Notes: generated from the letters alone by a model not told the origin. Shown: positions 7,114-17,061, counted from the first letter of the stretch. The stretch is DNA of 51,000 nt from Lachnospiraceae bacterium (GCA_017457865.1 JAFTGN010000059.1:1-51000), one strand, 5' to 3'. Program-made: numbers and translations.

Positions 7114-8775
7114 TTATGGAAGCAGATTACCTGTACCACTACTTCCGGACCGGGTATTGCTTTCCTGCGGAATGGTGCTCTTTTCTCCCAGTGTCACTTC
7201 TACCTGTACCGTGTTGAACTGGTTGCCCTCGATACGCTCTACTTCCAAAGTAACGGTCTCTCCGCTCTGATAATATGCCAGCTCTGTCATCAGTTCTGTC
7301 ATAGAAGAAATCTCCGTATCGTTGATCTTTGTGATGATATCCTGAATCTGCAGACCGGAGTTTGCCGCTGCACCATTCTCAAATACCTGCAGCACAACCG
7401 CACCTGCCGGGTATCCTGCATTCACATAGGCAGATGGTACATCACCACCTTGAATGCCTAAGTAACCCTTTTCCTCATCGTTATAAACAGTTCTTGGCAC
7501 AATGTTCATCAACTCTGTAATCACATCCTCCACAGAACTGATCGGAATGGCATATCCCATACTTTCTGTATTTTCACTGACATTCTTGGATTCGTTGATT
7601 CCGATCAGATTGCCATATACATCAAACAGACCACCACCACTATTGCCAGGATTAATAGCTGCATCCACCTGCATCAGGGTTCTGGTATTGCCATCAGAGA
7701 ATGTCACATCACGATTCAACGCACTGATGTACCCTACAGTACAAGACTGTCCATAGCCAAGTGCATTTCCAATGGCGATGACACCATTTCCAACCTTTGC
7801 CGCATCGGAATCACCAATCTTCGCCACAGAAATGGCATTCTTAGTCTCTTCACTCAAGTCATCCATGGAAATGGCAATGACTGCCAAATCCTTCTCTGCG
7901 TCGGTTCCCTTTACATAGGCTTCTGCTGTGGATCCATCACAGAATGTCACCACCATTGCTGTGGTATTGACTGTATAATAGTAGGCATTCTGTTCTTCAT
8001 CAATGACATGATTGTTGGTGACGATCAGCAGTTCATCTTCACTCTCCCCGATGATTACACCGGAACCACTTGCAGAAGAAGACTGGGTGGTGCTGCCATA
8101 AAAGAAATTATTGGTCTGATACTCCAGATTGACCGTCAGGCACACTACAGATGGCATCACCTGATCTACCACACCGGATACATCTAATACAGATGCCTGT
8201 GTACCGGAAATCTCACTGACACCGGTCAGTTCAGACTTGGTCAGTCCATTTTGAGGCAAAGTCTCGGCAGTGGCGTTAGACTGTGCCTGTTCCTCTGCTT
8301 TCGCAATTTCATTGGAATAATAATCAAACTTTCGATCCACATATTTTGCAAATGTATATACACCACTGCCAAGAAGTCCCAACAGCAATACACCGCAAAT
8401 ACCGCCTACAATCCATTTTTTACGGCTCTTTTTTGGCTTTTTTTCCTCTTCATATTCTGGTGGATTTCCAGATGGCCCACTGCTGAAACGATAGAAATTC
8501 TCTGTGTTTCCTTCGGTTTTTGTACCATATCCATTGTATGGAGTACCATACACACTCTGATTGTCTGTATTTGACTGGGCATAAGGATTTTCCTCTATCA
8601 CTGCACCTGCATAGGGATTTTCCTCTGGTGCCGCTTCTTCTACCTGTTCTGTCGGTTGTGCCATCACAGGCTCTCCTGCCAGTTCCTCGGCATCTGGTGC
8701 CAATTCCACCTCTACAAATTCAGAATCATCTGTTACTTCATTCCCCCAAATATCATATTTCTTTTCTTCTGACAT
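7114..8775 (-). CDS. htrA: HtrA/DegP-family membrane-anchored serine protease
   Basis: 553 aa. A long acidic, Pro/Tyr-rich cytoplasmic tail (repeated EENPYA units near 52-66) precedes one transmembrane helix (about 121-143), a trypsin-like domain and a C-terminal PDZ domain (about 440-540). The catalytic triad is visible: H256 in TNNHVID, D296 in KDLAVIAI and S379 in NPGNSGGGL. Such proteases degrade or refold damaged secreted proteins at the cell surface. The start at 8775 (MSEEKK) has GGAGGG seven bases upstream; the in-frame ATG at 8790 overlaps that site. Monocistronic, with a strong terminator downstream. Confidence 0.94.
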   Translation of the reverse strand: MSEEKKYDIWGNEVTDDSEFVEVELAPDAEELAGEPVMAQPTEQVEEAAPEENPYAGAVIEENPYAQSNTDNQSVYGTPYNGYGTKTEGNTENFYRFSSGPSGNPPEYEEEKKPKKSRKKWIVGGICGVLLLGLLGSGVYTFAKYVDRKFDYYSNEIAKAEEQAQSNATAETLPQNGLTKSELTGVSEISGTQASVLDVSGVVDQVMPSVVCLTVNLEYQTNNFFYGSTTQSSSASGSGVIIGESEDELLIVTNNHVIDEEQNAYYYTVNTTAMVVTFCDGSTAEAYVKGTDAEKDLAVIAISMDDLSEETKNAISVAKIGDSDAAKVGNGVIAIGNALGYGQSCTVGYISALNRDVTFSDGNTRTLMQVDAAINPGNSGGGLFDVYGNLIGINESKNVSENTESMGYAIPISSVEDVITELMNIVPRTVYNDEEKGYLGIQGGDVPSAYVNAGYPAGAVVLQVFENGAAANSGLQIQDIITKINDTEISSMTELMTELAYYQSGETVTLEVERIEGNQFNTVQVEVTLGEKSTIPQESNTRSGSSGTGNLLP

Positions 8776-8957
8776 TGTTTTACCCTCCATTTTTCATTAT
8801 CATGACAGATCTTATATCATCTGAATCATTTCGCAATCGTTCCGTGCCCTATCAGACAATGGAATCTGAATTGTTTTCTCTTTTCTTTGATACATTCTCA
8901 GTTTAGCAATGATTTGTGATGAAATTGTGATGAGATATTTAATAAAAAGTGAAAAAA

Positions 8958-9009
8958 GACACGAAAAACAGTTTCTAAGCACAAATGCTTTTCTTCTGCT
9001 TTTCGTGTC
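8958..9009. repeat. Inverted repeat in the htrA-LCP gap
   Basis: GACACGAAAA and TTTTCGTGTC bracket a further AGCA-CAAA-TGCT hairpin. No T-run follows directly on either strand. The gap 8776-9093 holds no gene; it contains this palindrome, the htrA upstream region and a short GTAACTG-type hairpin at 9031-9055. Confidence 0.55.
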
Positions 9010-9030
9010 ATGATAGATGATTTGTATGAT

Positions 9031-9055
9031 CACTGTGAAGATACTGAACCGTCAC
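9031..9055 (-). repeat. GTAACTG-type hairpin, copy 1 (variant)
   Basis: The minus strand reads GTGACGGTTCAGTATC then TTCACAGTG. It is a diverged member of the hairpin family found at 29593, 40721 and 47324, 38 nt after the LCP gene stop and in opposite orientation to the other copies. Confidence 0.55.
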
Positions 9056-9093
9056 ATTATATTTTACCTACACATACAAAGCGGACTTGCTTC

Positions 9094-10371
9094 TTAATAG
9101 CACCCAGACACCTGTCCAATGTAGTAATTGATATCATTTACCACAGAAGACGGCATATATCCATTGCTGCCATATAAGAACTCATGAAGCTTCTTTACAT
9201 TCTCTGTCAGACTCACCGCCACAACCGGATCTGGTATACTAATATTGCCCACTCTGGAATCGGATTTCTTTTCAAATGGAAAGCCGGTAGCATCTGTAAT
9301 CTGGTAACTAAATACATGTCTGGCAAGTTCCATTAAATCTTTCAATTCAATAGATGTAGCAATATTTGGCAACAGTTCATCAATGAGACCCAACATTGTT
9401 CCAAAATCCACCGTCTTCACCTGTGCCAGCAGCTTGGTCAAAACCTCACGCTGACGCTCGGTACGGGCAAAGTCCGTACTGCCATAACGGACACGACAGT
9501 ATGCCACTGTCTGTACACCATCTAAATGATGAATTCCCGGGTCCCAAATCTGAGTAGAACCCATCCCTGTTGTCTCCACAATATTTGTCACATAGCTATT
9601 AAAGGCACCTTTGTTCAGATCAATCAAATCCTCTGTCAAATCTACCTCAATACCACCAAGCAGATCCACACATCGTGCCACAGAAGACCAGTTTACAGAT
9701 ACATAATCCGTTACATACATATCCAAATTCATGTTAATCACATTCATCGTATCCAAGATTGTACCATGCATCAGTGCATAATTCGCTTTGTTATAGCCAC
9801 CAATGATATCTGGCATCCGCAGATACGTATCCCGGTAGACAGAAACCAGCTTCACTTCACTGGTCTGGGTATTGATACTACAGATAATCAGTGTATCACT
9901 GTTTACCTTGCTGGTCAAACTCTGCTGCCCGTCTCCACTGTTGTCCACACCTACCAACAAAATATTCCAATAATGACCGATGGCATTGCCATAATCTACC
10001 GGTAATTCTTCCTGGGGTTCCGGTTCTGCCACTACCACCTGTTCCGGTTCAGTCTCTTTGATTTCAATCTTTTCCCCCTGCGTTTCTACTTCCCCTTTTG
10101 TAGCAGCTTCTGTTTCTTTCTGGGGTTCTTCTTTTGTCTCCTGCTGTGTCTCTGCCTCTGCAATCTGAGGACGGTTCTCATAAGAAGGTCTGTAAATCTG
10201 ATCCAGATCCAACTTTTCTGTCTGAATCATATCCAGTTTGGATACAACAAAACATCCCACCCCCAATACAAACAGCAACAGCATCTCCACCACAAGGAGT
10301 AAAACCTGACGCTTCCTTCTCCTACGTAACAGCTGTGCCTTTCTGGTTATCTTCTTTTTCTTATCAGCCAT
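9094..10371 (-). CDS. LytR-CpsA-Psr (LCP) family glycopolymer ligase
   Basis: 425 aa. A basic cytoplasmic tail, one transmembrane helix (about 24-45) and a Glu/Pro-rich spacer precede the extracellular LCP domain. That domain has NILLVGVDNSG, SDTLIICSIN, VSVYRDTYLRMP and the conserved arginine region CRVRYGSTDFARTERQREVL. LCP proteins transfer undecaprenyl-linked glycopolymers to peptidoglycan. The gene lies 20 nt downstream of the sugar-phosphate transferase, so the enzymes starting and finishing a surface polymer are adjacent. A GAGGGGAAG ribosome site precedes the ATG. Confidence 0.93.
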   Translation of the reverse strand: MADKKKKITRKAQLLRRRRKRQVLLLVVEMLLLFVLGVGCFVVSKLDMIQTEKLDLDQIYRPSYENRPQIAEAETQQETKEEPQKETEAATKGEVETQGEKIEIKETEPEQVVVAEPEPQEELPVDYGNAIGHYWNILLVGVDNSGDGQQSLTSKVNSDTLIICSINTQTSEVKLVSVYRDTYLRMPDIIGGYNKANYALMHGTILDTMNVINMNLDMYVTDYVSVNWSSVARCVDLLGGIEVDLTEDLIDLNKGAFNSYVTNIVETTGMGSTQIWDPGIHHLDGVQTVAYCRVRYGSTDFARTERQREVLTKLLAQVKTVDFGTMLGLIDELLPNIATSIELKDLMELARHVFSYQITDATGFPFEKKSDSRVGNISIPDPVVAVSLTENVKKLHEFLYGSNGYMPSSVVNDINYYIGQVSGCY

Positions 10372-10391
10372 TGTATTCTTCCCCTCTGCTT

Positions 10392-11789
10392 TTAATAAGC
10401 ATTTTTATTGACAAAACCTGTAAACACCGTCATAATGAGAATCTTGATGTCAAAGCTGACACTCCAGTTCTCGATATAATATAAATCGTACTCTACACGT
10501 TTCTCAATGGATGTATCTCCCCTTAATCCATTGACCTGTGCCCATCCGGTCATACCCGGACGCACCTGATGCTTGACCATATATCGTGGAATCTCTTCTT
10601 TAAACCGTTCTACAAAATACAGGCGTTCTGGCCGGGGTCCCACCAAACTCATATCGCCTTTCAATACATTAAACAACTGTGGTAATTCATCAATACTGGT
10701 AGAACGAATGATTCTTCCTACCTTGGTCACACGGGGATCCCCCTGTGTGGTCCACTCTGTTTTCTCCTCGCTAGGAGCCTGTACCCGCATAGAGCGAAAC
10801 TTATACATCATAAAGGGTCTGTTATGCAGTCCCACTCTTTCCTGCTTATAAATCAGTGGTCCCTTGGAACCACACTTTACCGCAATGGCAGTGACCAACA
10901 TAATCGGTGAAAACAGTACAATTGCTACTAGGGATCCTACAATGTCCATGGCCCGCTTGATCACTCGGTTCAACATCCTGGTCAATGGCACATGTCGGAT
11001 GTGTACCATAGGCAATCCCAATAAATCCTCTGTATAAGGTTTGGTGGGAATCACATTGTGATAATCCGGAATAAACTTGGTGTGTACACCGGATTTTTCA
11101 CATGCATTGACAATATCCGGCAACATGCCATATTTTGCCAGACTTAACGTAATGACAATTTCATCCAGACGATTCAGCTCCAGAAATCCCTCAATGTCGT
11201 CTGTACGTCCCACTACCCGGACTCCTTTGTACTCATCTCCAAATTCCTTCTCGTCATCCAGAATGCCTCTTACATTATAACCCCATTGGGGATTCACTTT
11301 CACACGGTCAATGAAACTCTCTGCCGCCTGGCTGTATCCCACCAGTAAAATGTGCTTCTGGTTAAATCCACCTCTCCGCATCTGGTGCAGAACAAAGCGC
11401 AGCAAATTGCGTGCCAGAATCATCATGAATACATTGATGATGCCAAAATACCAGAGCAAATATCTGGAAAAGTCATTGTTATGCCGCAGATAATGAATCA
11501 AAATAATAATCAGAAGTCCCAATGTATTGGACATCAAAATATAAGAAGCTTCCAGTCTTCGGCCCATCACTCTCTTGGGCTGATACAAACGAAAGCATGC
11601 AAACAGCAACAGGTACAGTGGTACAATATACACCAAAGCCCTGAAGTAATATGCCGGTGTATATGGAGCAAGCGGCCTGTCCATTATATAAAATTGAATC
11701 AGAAACGCTGCTCCATATGAAAATATCACAATAAACGCATCTACCACAATGTGCAATGCATTTAATAATTTCTGATAACTTTTGATCAT
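10392..11789 (-). CDS. Undecaprenyl-phosphate sugar phosphotransferase (WbaP/WcaJ type)
   Basis: 465 aa. It has several N-terminal transmembrane helices, a Rossmann-like middle domain (HILLVGYSQAAESFIDRV) and a C-terminal polyisoprenyl-phosphate hexose-1-phosphate transferase domain. The last shows ALVAIVLFSP-like membrane entry, KQERVG, YKFRSMR, GPRPER and QVRPGMTGWAQVNG. Family members load the first sugar phosphate onto undecaprenyl phosphate at the inner membrane face. The ATG at 11789 (MIKSYQ) has AGGAG five bases upstream; the longer frame to 11855 crosses the promoter. It is probably co-transcribed with the LCP gene. Confidence 0.93.
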   Translation of the reverse strand: MIKSYQKLLNALHIVVDAFIVIFSYGAAFLIQFYIMDRPLAPYTPAYYFRALVYIVPLYLLLFACFRLYQPKRVMGRRLEASYILMSNTLGLLIIILIHYLRHNNDFSRYLLWYFGIINVFMMILARNLLRFVLHQMRRGGFNQKHILLVGYSQAAESFIDRVKVNPQWGYNVRGILDDEKEFGDEYKGVRVVGRTDDIEGFLELNRLDEIVITLSLAKYGMLPDIVNACEKSGVHTKFIPDYHNVIPTKPYTEDLLGLPMVHIRHVPLTRMLNRVIKRAMDIVGSLVAIVLFSPIMLVTAIAVKCGSKGPLIYKQERVGLHNRPFMMYKFRSMRVQAPSEEKTEWTTQGDPRVTKVGRIIRSTSIDELPQLFNVLKGDMSLVGPRPERLYFVERFKEEIPRYMVKHQVRPGMTGWAQVNGLRGDTSIEKRVEYDLYYIENWSVSFDIKILIMTVFTGFVNKNAY

Positions 11790-11826
11790 AGCCTCTCCTA
11801 TATTGCCTTTTTCCAAAACAAATACA

Positions 11827-11855
11827 ACTTTACCATATTTATTGCTTTTTTGCAA
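11827..11855 (-). promoter_or_regulatory. Candidate promoter of the sugar-phosphate transferase
   Basis: On the minus strand TTGCAA (11855-11850) and TAAAGT (11832-11827) are 17 bp apart, about 40 nt before the ATG and just after the terminator of the upstream glycosyltransferase. Both hexamers are imperfect. Confidence 0.5.
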
Positions 11856-11866
11856 TGCTATCCTGC

Positions 11867-11902
11867 AAAAAATCGCAGATGCATCCTCATCACCTGCGAT
11901 TT
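11867..11902 (-). terminator. Terminator after the glycosyltransferase at 11942
   Basis: On the minus strand AAATCGCAG...CTGCGATTTTTT forms a 9-bp stem ending in a T run, 40 nt after the stop codon. It separates the glycosyltransferase/exporter genes from the initiating transferase-LCP pair. Confidence 0.82.
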
Positions 11903-11941
11903 CTTCTTCATTTTCCTACACTTCGTTTGCGTGATCTTCCA

Positions 11942-12934
11942 TTAATTCCAAAAATGTGAACATTTTCTGTGAATGAATTCAGACGTATAAACAAATGTAT
12001 TTACAATCATGTCCATCTCAATCTGTATATAATTGCCCAGATTTTTCTTTTGAAACGGGACCTTACGGCATTGCTTTCGGGTACAAACGCCTTCTCGCAA
12101 TCCTTCTAAGTATGCCTTCCCAAATCCAATTTTATGAAAAAATGCCCATTTGATTCCGTATCCGATTGCCAGAGGTATCGCATTGAGCAGCAACTGACCA
12201 ACCGGCATATTCTTATAATTGAGATAAAAACTGTTCCGGGCAGACAATTTGACTTTAAAATGATTGTATTTAGAGCCCGTGGTACCGCTGCCAATGTGAT
12301 ATACAACTGCTTTTGGACAATAAATATTTTCATATCCGGCGATACGGGCACGATATCCCACATCAATGTCCTCTAAATACGCAAAATGGATCTCATCAAA
12401 GTATCCGATTTCCTCAAATACACTTCTCCTGTAAATAGAAGCACCACCACAAGCAGAAAATACTCTGCTGTGTTTTTGATACTGGGATTCATTGACCTTA
12501 TGTCCCACGCCACGCTGGAATGCCCAGCCTAACATACAGTACAAATCCCCCGCATCATCAATCTTGCTGCGGTCATAGAACTGCACCATCTTACTGCTGA
12601 CAGAGAACACCTTGTCAGACTTTTGAATGGCCTTGCACATCTGCTCTACAAAATCTGGTGCTGCCTCCACATCATTGTTCAATAATAATACATATGGAGT
12701 GGTGGCTGCCTGGATACCGGCATTTACGCCACCGCAAAAACCGGTATTTTCCTCAAGAGGTAGGATCTTCACCCACGGATAATTGCGCTCTATATATGCC
12801 ACACTGTCATCCGCAGAACCATTGTCTACCACCAGTACCTCAAATTCATCTGATGTCTGGTTTTCCAAAGAGTCCAGACATGTTTTCAAAAATCTTAATC
12901 CATTGTAATTTGGAATAACAACAGTGACCTGCAT
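11942..12934 (-). CDS. GT2-family glycosyltransferase (rhamnosyltransferase-like)
   Basis: 330 aa. The GT-A fold has VVIPNYNGLRFLKTCLDSLENQ at the N terminus, VDNGSADDS, the nucleotide-sugar motif LLLNNDVE and YLEDIDVGYRA, then a C-terminal amphipathic/hydrophobic region (LLLNAIPLAIGYG). These features match bacterial GT2 enzymes adding rhamnose or similar sugars to lipid-linked glycans. The ATG at 12934 (MQVTVV) has AGGGG upstream; a TTG further out lacks support. It follows the two-domain glycosyltransferase by 37 nt, so they share an operon. Confidence 0.9.
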   Translation of the reverse strand: MQVTVVIPNYNGLRFLKTCLDSLENQTSDEFEVLVVDNGSADDSVAYIERNYPWVKILPLEENTGFCGGVNAGIQAATTPYVLLLNNDVEAAPDFVEQMCKAIQKSDKVFSVSSKMVQFYDRSKIDDAGDLYCMLGWAFQRGVGHKVNESQYQKHSRVFSACGGASIYRRSVFEEIGYFDEIHFAYLEDIDVGYRARIAGYENIYCPKAVVYHIGSGTTGSKYNHFKVKLSARNSFYLNYKNMPVGQLLLNAIPLAIGYGIKWAFFHKIGFGKAYLEGLREGVCTRKQCRKVPFQKKNLGNYIQIEMDMIVNTFVYTSEFIHRKCSHFWN

Positions 12935-12971
12935 ATAATCCCCTGTTCTGAAGTGTTTGTAATGCAATGCA

Positions 12972-15119
12972 TTACACCTCTTCCTTTCCTTCTTCTTTTA
13001 CTTTTTCCAGTTTATAGTATCCATTGACCAGTGACAGATTCTTGTTGTAATAAGGATCCCCATCCAGTCTGTGATCCCATCTGGTAGACAGCAGTTCCAT
13101 CTCTTTGGAGAACCGCATCAGTTTTTCCGGTGTGTCCTCATACCCACGAGACTTGGACTCATAATGATACAAAGATACAAATGCATCAAACACCACCAAC
13201 TTACCAGTCTCAATGACCTTCAGACACAGATCCACATCATTGTATGCTACGGCAAACTCTTCTGTCAGACCACCCACTTCCTCAAACACACTCTTCTTGA
13301 TCATCAGGCAGGCACCTGTCACACAGGTCATATCCTGTGAACTGATGGCACGTCCCATATACCCTGGCTCATACATATCCATGTTCTTAAACACATGATC
13401 TGCCACACCACCGGCACCGACCAACACACCTGCATGCTGAATGGTATTGTCCGGATAAAACAATTTTGCACCCACAATTCCTACATCCTCACGCATGCAG
13501 TACCCTAGCATACTCTCAAAAATTTCCGGTGTAATCAGTTCCACGTCATTGTTTAAGAGCAGATAATACTCACCAGATGCATATTTGGCACCAAAGTTGT
13601 TGATGGCGGAATAGTTAAATGGACCATCCCAGTATACCACCTTAATGCGTTTGTCTCTTTTCTCTAAATCCTTATAATACGCAAAGGTAGAAGGTTCGGT
13701 ACTGTTGTTCTCAATAATAATCAATTCATAATTGTCATAGGTTGCTTTGGTCAGCAGAGAATTGACACAGGTTTCCAAATCATCAATGTGATCCTTCGTG
13801 GGAATCAGAACCGATACCAACGGATGCTCTGTCAGATGGAACTCTGTTTTATACCATCCAAACAATGGACCGGCCTTCACGGTACCCGGAATTCCCTGTC
13901 TCTGATAGTATGCCTCAATTGCCTTCTGCCCTGCCTCAAATGCGTACAGCTTGCTTTCCGGATTCTCAGAAGTAGAATTTCTATGACATCTCCAGGAATA
14001 CAGAATCTTCGGAATATGTGCCACATGACGGCTCTTTTCCACACAACGCAGAATAAAGTCATGGTCCTGTGCCCCATCGTACTCCGAATGGAATCCACCT
14101 ACCTCAAATGCAATGGATTTGCGCACTGCAAACAGATGGCAGATATAATTATTGCAACAAAGCAAATCAATATTAAAGTCTGACTTGAAGTGTGGATCAT
14201 AATGAGCCGACTTCTTTGTCTCAAACTTATCTTCATCACTGTACACCGCATCGGTCTTTGGATTCTCATTGAAAGCCGCCACTACCTCATACAGTGCATT
14301 GGGTGCGATCATATCGTCATGATCCATCAGCACAATGATCTCGCCGTCTGCCAGCTTCAATGCCACATTGGTGTTACCGGAAATGCCGCGGTTTTCCTTT
14401 AATCTTGCCCACTTGATTCTTGGATCCTGATCCGCATATCTTTGCAGTGCACGGCACAATTCTGCATTCATACCGCTGCCATTGGCAATGCATAGCTGCC
14501 AGTTGGAATAGGTCTGTGCCTTCACAGAAGCGACCATTTGTTTCAGATACGGAATGGGCGTATTATACGCCGGTACCACAATACTGACAAGGGGCGCATA
14601 ATCAAACTGGTGTACCTTTTGTTCTCTCAGTTCTTCCTCTGTTGCTTTGTGTGCTTCATACCACAGCTGATAATTTTTATTATCTTCATCTAGCAATTTA
14701 TTCTTTGCCTTTCGGAAAAACGCCTTCTTATCCTCAGACTTAAAGAAAGATTCAATCTTAAACCGCAAAGACTTCTCATATTTTTCCTGATCCATCAGCT
14801 TTTGTACATCAATCTGAGTTTCTAACGTATCAACCGGTTCTTCTTTCCCTTCTTCTATTTCCCGAAAGACCACCTTCAACGGGTTGCCATTATTCACCGG
14901 TATTTGCAGATAGGTACCGAACAGATCCAGCTTTCTGTCGTTAAACAAGGTCATACCCACATCCGGTCTTCTGGTATGCAGAAACGTGCATGGCACCAGT
15001 TTTCCATCCTGATCATAAATCAACGGTTCTACCGTATTCTTTGTATCTGTGGGAATGGCCCATCCCACTGCATTCACATTGCCGTCCTTGTAGAACAGCA
15101 TATCAAAACAGTAATTCAT
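12972..15119 (-). CDS. Two-domain GT2 glycosyltransferase with N-terminal accessory region
   Basis: 715 aa. Residues 1 to about 170 form an accessory region without catalytic motifs (FYKDGNVNAVGWAIP start). Two GT2 domains follow: the first with VSIVVPAYNTP and LMDHDDMI, the second with VSVLIPTKDH, LLNNDVE and YNDVDLCLK. Such proteins build polysaccharide chains of alternating linkage, for example rhamnan-type surface polymers exported by ABC transporters. GGAGG lies six bases before the ATG. It lies 79 nt from the ABC ATPase gene upstream. Sugar and linkage specificity cannot be read. Confidence 0.92.
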   Translation of the reverse strand: MNYCFDMLFYKDGNVNAVGWAIPTDTKNTVEPLIYDQDGKLVPCTFLHTRRPDVGMTLFNDRKLDLFGTYLQIPVNNGNPLKVVFREIEEGKEEPVDTLETQIDVQKLMDQEKYEKSLRFKIESFFKSEDKKAFFRKAKNKLLDEDNKNYQLWYEAHKATEEELREQKVHQFDYAPLVSIVVPAYNTPIPYLKQMVASVKAQTYSNWQLCIANGSGMNAELCRALQRYADQDPRIKWARLKENRGISGNTNVALKLADGEIIVLMDHDDMIAPNALYEVVAAFNENPKTDAVYSDEDKFETKKSAHYDPHFKSDFNIDLLCCNNYICHLFAVRKSIAFEVGGFHSEYDGAQDHDFILRCVEKSRHVAHIPKILYSWRCHRNSTSENPESKLYAFEAGQKAIEAYYQRQGIPGTVKAGPLFGWYKTEFHLTEHPLVSVLIPTKDHIDDLETCVNSLLTKATYDNYELIIIENNSTEPSTFAYYKDLEKRDKRIKVVYWDGPFNYSAINNFGAKYASGEYYLLLNNDVELITPEIFESMLGYCMREDVGIVGAKLFYPDNTIQHAGVLVGAGGVADHVFKNMDMYEPGYMGRAISSQDMTCVTGACLMIKKSVFEEVGGLTEEFAVAYNDVDLCLKVIETGKLVVFDAFVSLYHYESKSRGYEDTPEKLMRFSKEMELLSTRWDHRLDGDPYYNKNLSLVNGYYKLEKVKEEGKEEV

Positions 15120-15198
15120 GAAATTCCTCCGACTTCATTTCTTTTCATTATGATAGATATCATGGCAAAATGTTCTTTTGCCTTCTCTGTTTACAAAA

Positions 15199-15951
15199 TT
15201 ACAACTTATATGCATCGCAGACTGTTTCCACATCATCAAACATCCTGACGGTCCCACCGTCTAACCAGACCACCCGGTTACACATCTCCCGTATCTGCTT
15301 CAGACTGTGAGAAACAAACAACACTGTAGTACCACCACTCATCAATTCTAACATTCTTGCATGACTTTTTTCCTGGAAATTCTCATCTCCTACGGAAAGA
15401 ATCTCATCTACAATCAGAATCTCCGGATTGACTACCGTGGCAATGGAAAACGCCAGCCGCATCAGCATACCGGAGGAGTAATTTCGAATGGGCATATGGA
15501 TGAAATCTCCCAGTTCGGAAAATGCCAGAATTTCATCATACTTTTCATATAAGAATTCCTTGGAATATCCCAGTATGGCACCATTTAAGAAAATATTCTC
15601 CCGTCCGGTCAGATCATAATCAAATCCTGAACCCAACTCTAACATGGGAACAATATTGCCGTACCGCACTACATTTCCTGTAGTGGGCTTCATAATCCCG
15701 GAAATAATCTTCAAAATGGTACTCTTTCCCGCACCATTTCTGCCGATGATTCCGATGACTTCCCCCTTCTTCACTTCAAAATTCACATCATGAAGTGCCC
15801 AGAATTCATTATACTGTACTTTTCCCCTGAGTGTCTGTGTCACCAGTTCTTTGATGCTTGTAATTTTGTCATTACTCATCTTAAACCGCATGGACACATC
15901 CTGCACCTGAATCATCAGATCATTGTCCTGTTTCTTTTCTTCTATCTTCAT
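15199..15951 (-). CDS. ABC glycan exporter, ATP-binding subunit (Wzt/TagH-like)
   Basis: 250 aa. Walker A GRNGAGKS, the ABC signature NYSSGM(L)MRLAFS, Walker B ILIVDEILSVGD and the switch His in LFVSHSL are all present. The subfamily feature FWALHDVNFEVKKGEVIGIIG identifies polysaccharide/polyol-phosphate exporters. The C-terminal carbohydrate-binding extension of some Wzt proteins is absent, giving a short TagH/KpsT-like form. It pairs with the permease gene 78 nt upstream, and the two would move a lipid-linked glycan across the membrane. The ATG at 15951 has a weak ribosome site; an internal ATG at 15915 is an alternative. Confidence 0.92.
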   Translation of the reverse strand: MKIEEKKQDNDLMIQVQDVSMRFKMSNDKITSIKELVTQTLRGKVQYNEFWALHDVNFEVKKGEVIGIIGRNGAGKSTILKIISGIMKPTTGNVVRYGNIVPMLELGSGFDYDLTGRENIFLNGAILGYSKEFLYEKYDEILAFSELGDFIHMPIRNYSSGMLMRLAFSIATVVNPEILIVDEILSVGDENFQEKSHARMLELMSGGTTVLFVSHSLKQIREMCNRVVWLDGGTVRMFDDVETVCDAYKL

Positions 15952-15990
15952 TCAAAGCACCCACTTATTCTGCTTCATTTTCTTTCACAC

Positions 15991-16010
15991 GGACTGCCCT
16001 CTGGCAGTCC
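15991..16010. other. Perfect hairpin between exporter genes
   Basis: GGACTGCC-CTCT-GGCAGTCC is a perfect 8-bp stem in the gap between permease and ATPase genes, with no T run on the minus strand. It may limit readthrough or protect the permease transcript end. Confidence 0.55.
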
Positions 16011-16029
16011 GCTCTCTGCATCTTGCAGT

Positions 16030-17061
16030 TTAAATATACAGGATAAACTTATCCTGTGTCTTTTTGAATACAAATGCCCCAAATGCCAGCATACCAAATG
16101 ACCACGCTGCGCAAATCACATACTCCCGTAATGCCGGTGAGCATCCGGAAATGATAATGCTGCGCATAAATTCAATATAATGATACAATGGATTTACACG
16201 GATCACTTTCAATGTCACCTTAGAAAGCAGATTATCTGCCCCTTCCAGAATGCTGATGGGATAGATAATGGGTGTGGCATACATCCACATGGTAGACAAT
16301 ACTCCCCATAAAAACTCCACATCATGGAAAAACACCATCAAGCTGGATAGTAAAAAACCCATTCCAATCGTAAAAATAATCAACAGCACCAGTGCAATGG
16401 GAATCAACAACACTGCCCATGTCAAGTAAAGATGATCTGCATTGCCCAATCCATAGATCAGTGTGACCAGTAAAAGCGGCACCATGGAAAGCACCAAATT
16501 GATACTGGCTGACAACACCTTGGTAATGGGATAAATATACTTTGGCACATATACCTTGGTGATCAGGGAAGCATTGCCGATGATGGCACGAAGTGCCTGA
16601 TTGCAACAGTCATTAAATCCACTGAACATGACAATACCAGTCAACAAATAAATACTGTAGTGATCCTGCTGGAACCGCATCAGGTTGGAAAACACCATAT
16701 ACTGTACCACCATCATCAAAAGGGGATTTAAGAAACTCCAGAACACGCCCAGCACAGAACGCTTATACTTGATCTTAAAGTCACGAGACACCAACTGTTC
16801 AATGAGGAACTGATACTTCTCTACAGTATGAATCAGATAAAGTCCTTTGCTCGGTTTCCCTGTCTTATCACACTGTAGCAAATGCATCATATAGCCTGCC
16901 AATATCACCATCAATAGGACAAATCCATACACTGCTCCTCTGCCGATCTGAGACGCCTGAATCTGTTTCCATGCAATCAAAATAATGAGAATGCCATAAA
17001 TCAGACAAAATCCAAAAACACCTGCACAGATTTTTTTCAAATCATATTTGTTACGTTTCAT
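16030..17061 (-). CDS. ABC glycan exporter, permease subunit (Wzm/TagG-like)
   Basis: 343 aa. The ABC-2 permease region (about 90-340) starts with the amphipathic YQFLIEQLVSRDFKIKYKRSVLGVFWSFLNPLLMMVV typical of Wzm/TagG, followed by about six membrane helices. Ahead of it are two extra helices (about 12-30 and 43-61) and a basic linker, making it longer than the usual 260-280 residues. With the ATPase downstream it forms a polysaccharide exporter. It sits 19 nt after rmlC, in the same operon. Confidence 0.92.
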   Translation of the reverse strand: MKRNKYDLKKICAGVFGFCLIYGILIILIAWKQIQASQIGRGAVYGFVLLMVILAGYMMHLLQCDKTGKPSKGLYLIHTVEKYQFLIEQLVSRDFKIKYKRSVLGVFWSFLNPLLMMVVQYMVFSNLMRFQQDHYSIYLLTGIVMFSGFNDCCNQALRAIIGNASLITKVYVPKYIYPITKVLSASINLVLSMVPLLLVTLIYGLGNADHLYLTWAVLLIPIALVLLIIFTIGMGFLLSSLMVFFHDVEFLWGVLSTMWMYATPIIYPISILEGADNLLSKVTLKVIRVNPLYHYIEFMRSIIISGCSPALREYVICAAWSFGMLAFGAFVFKKTQDKFILYI

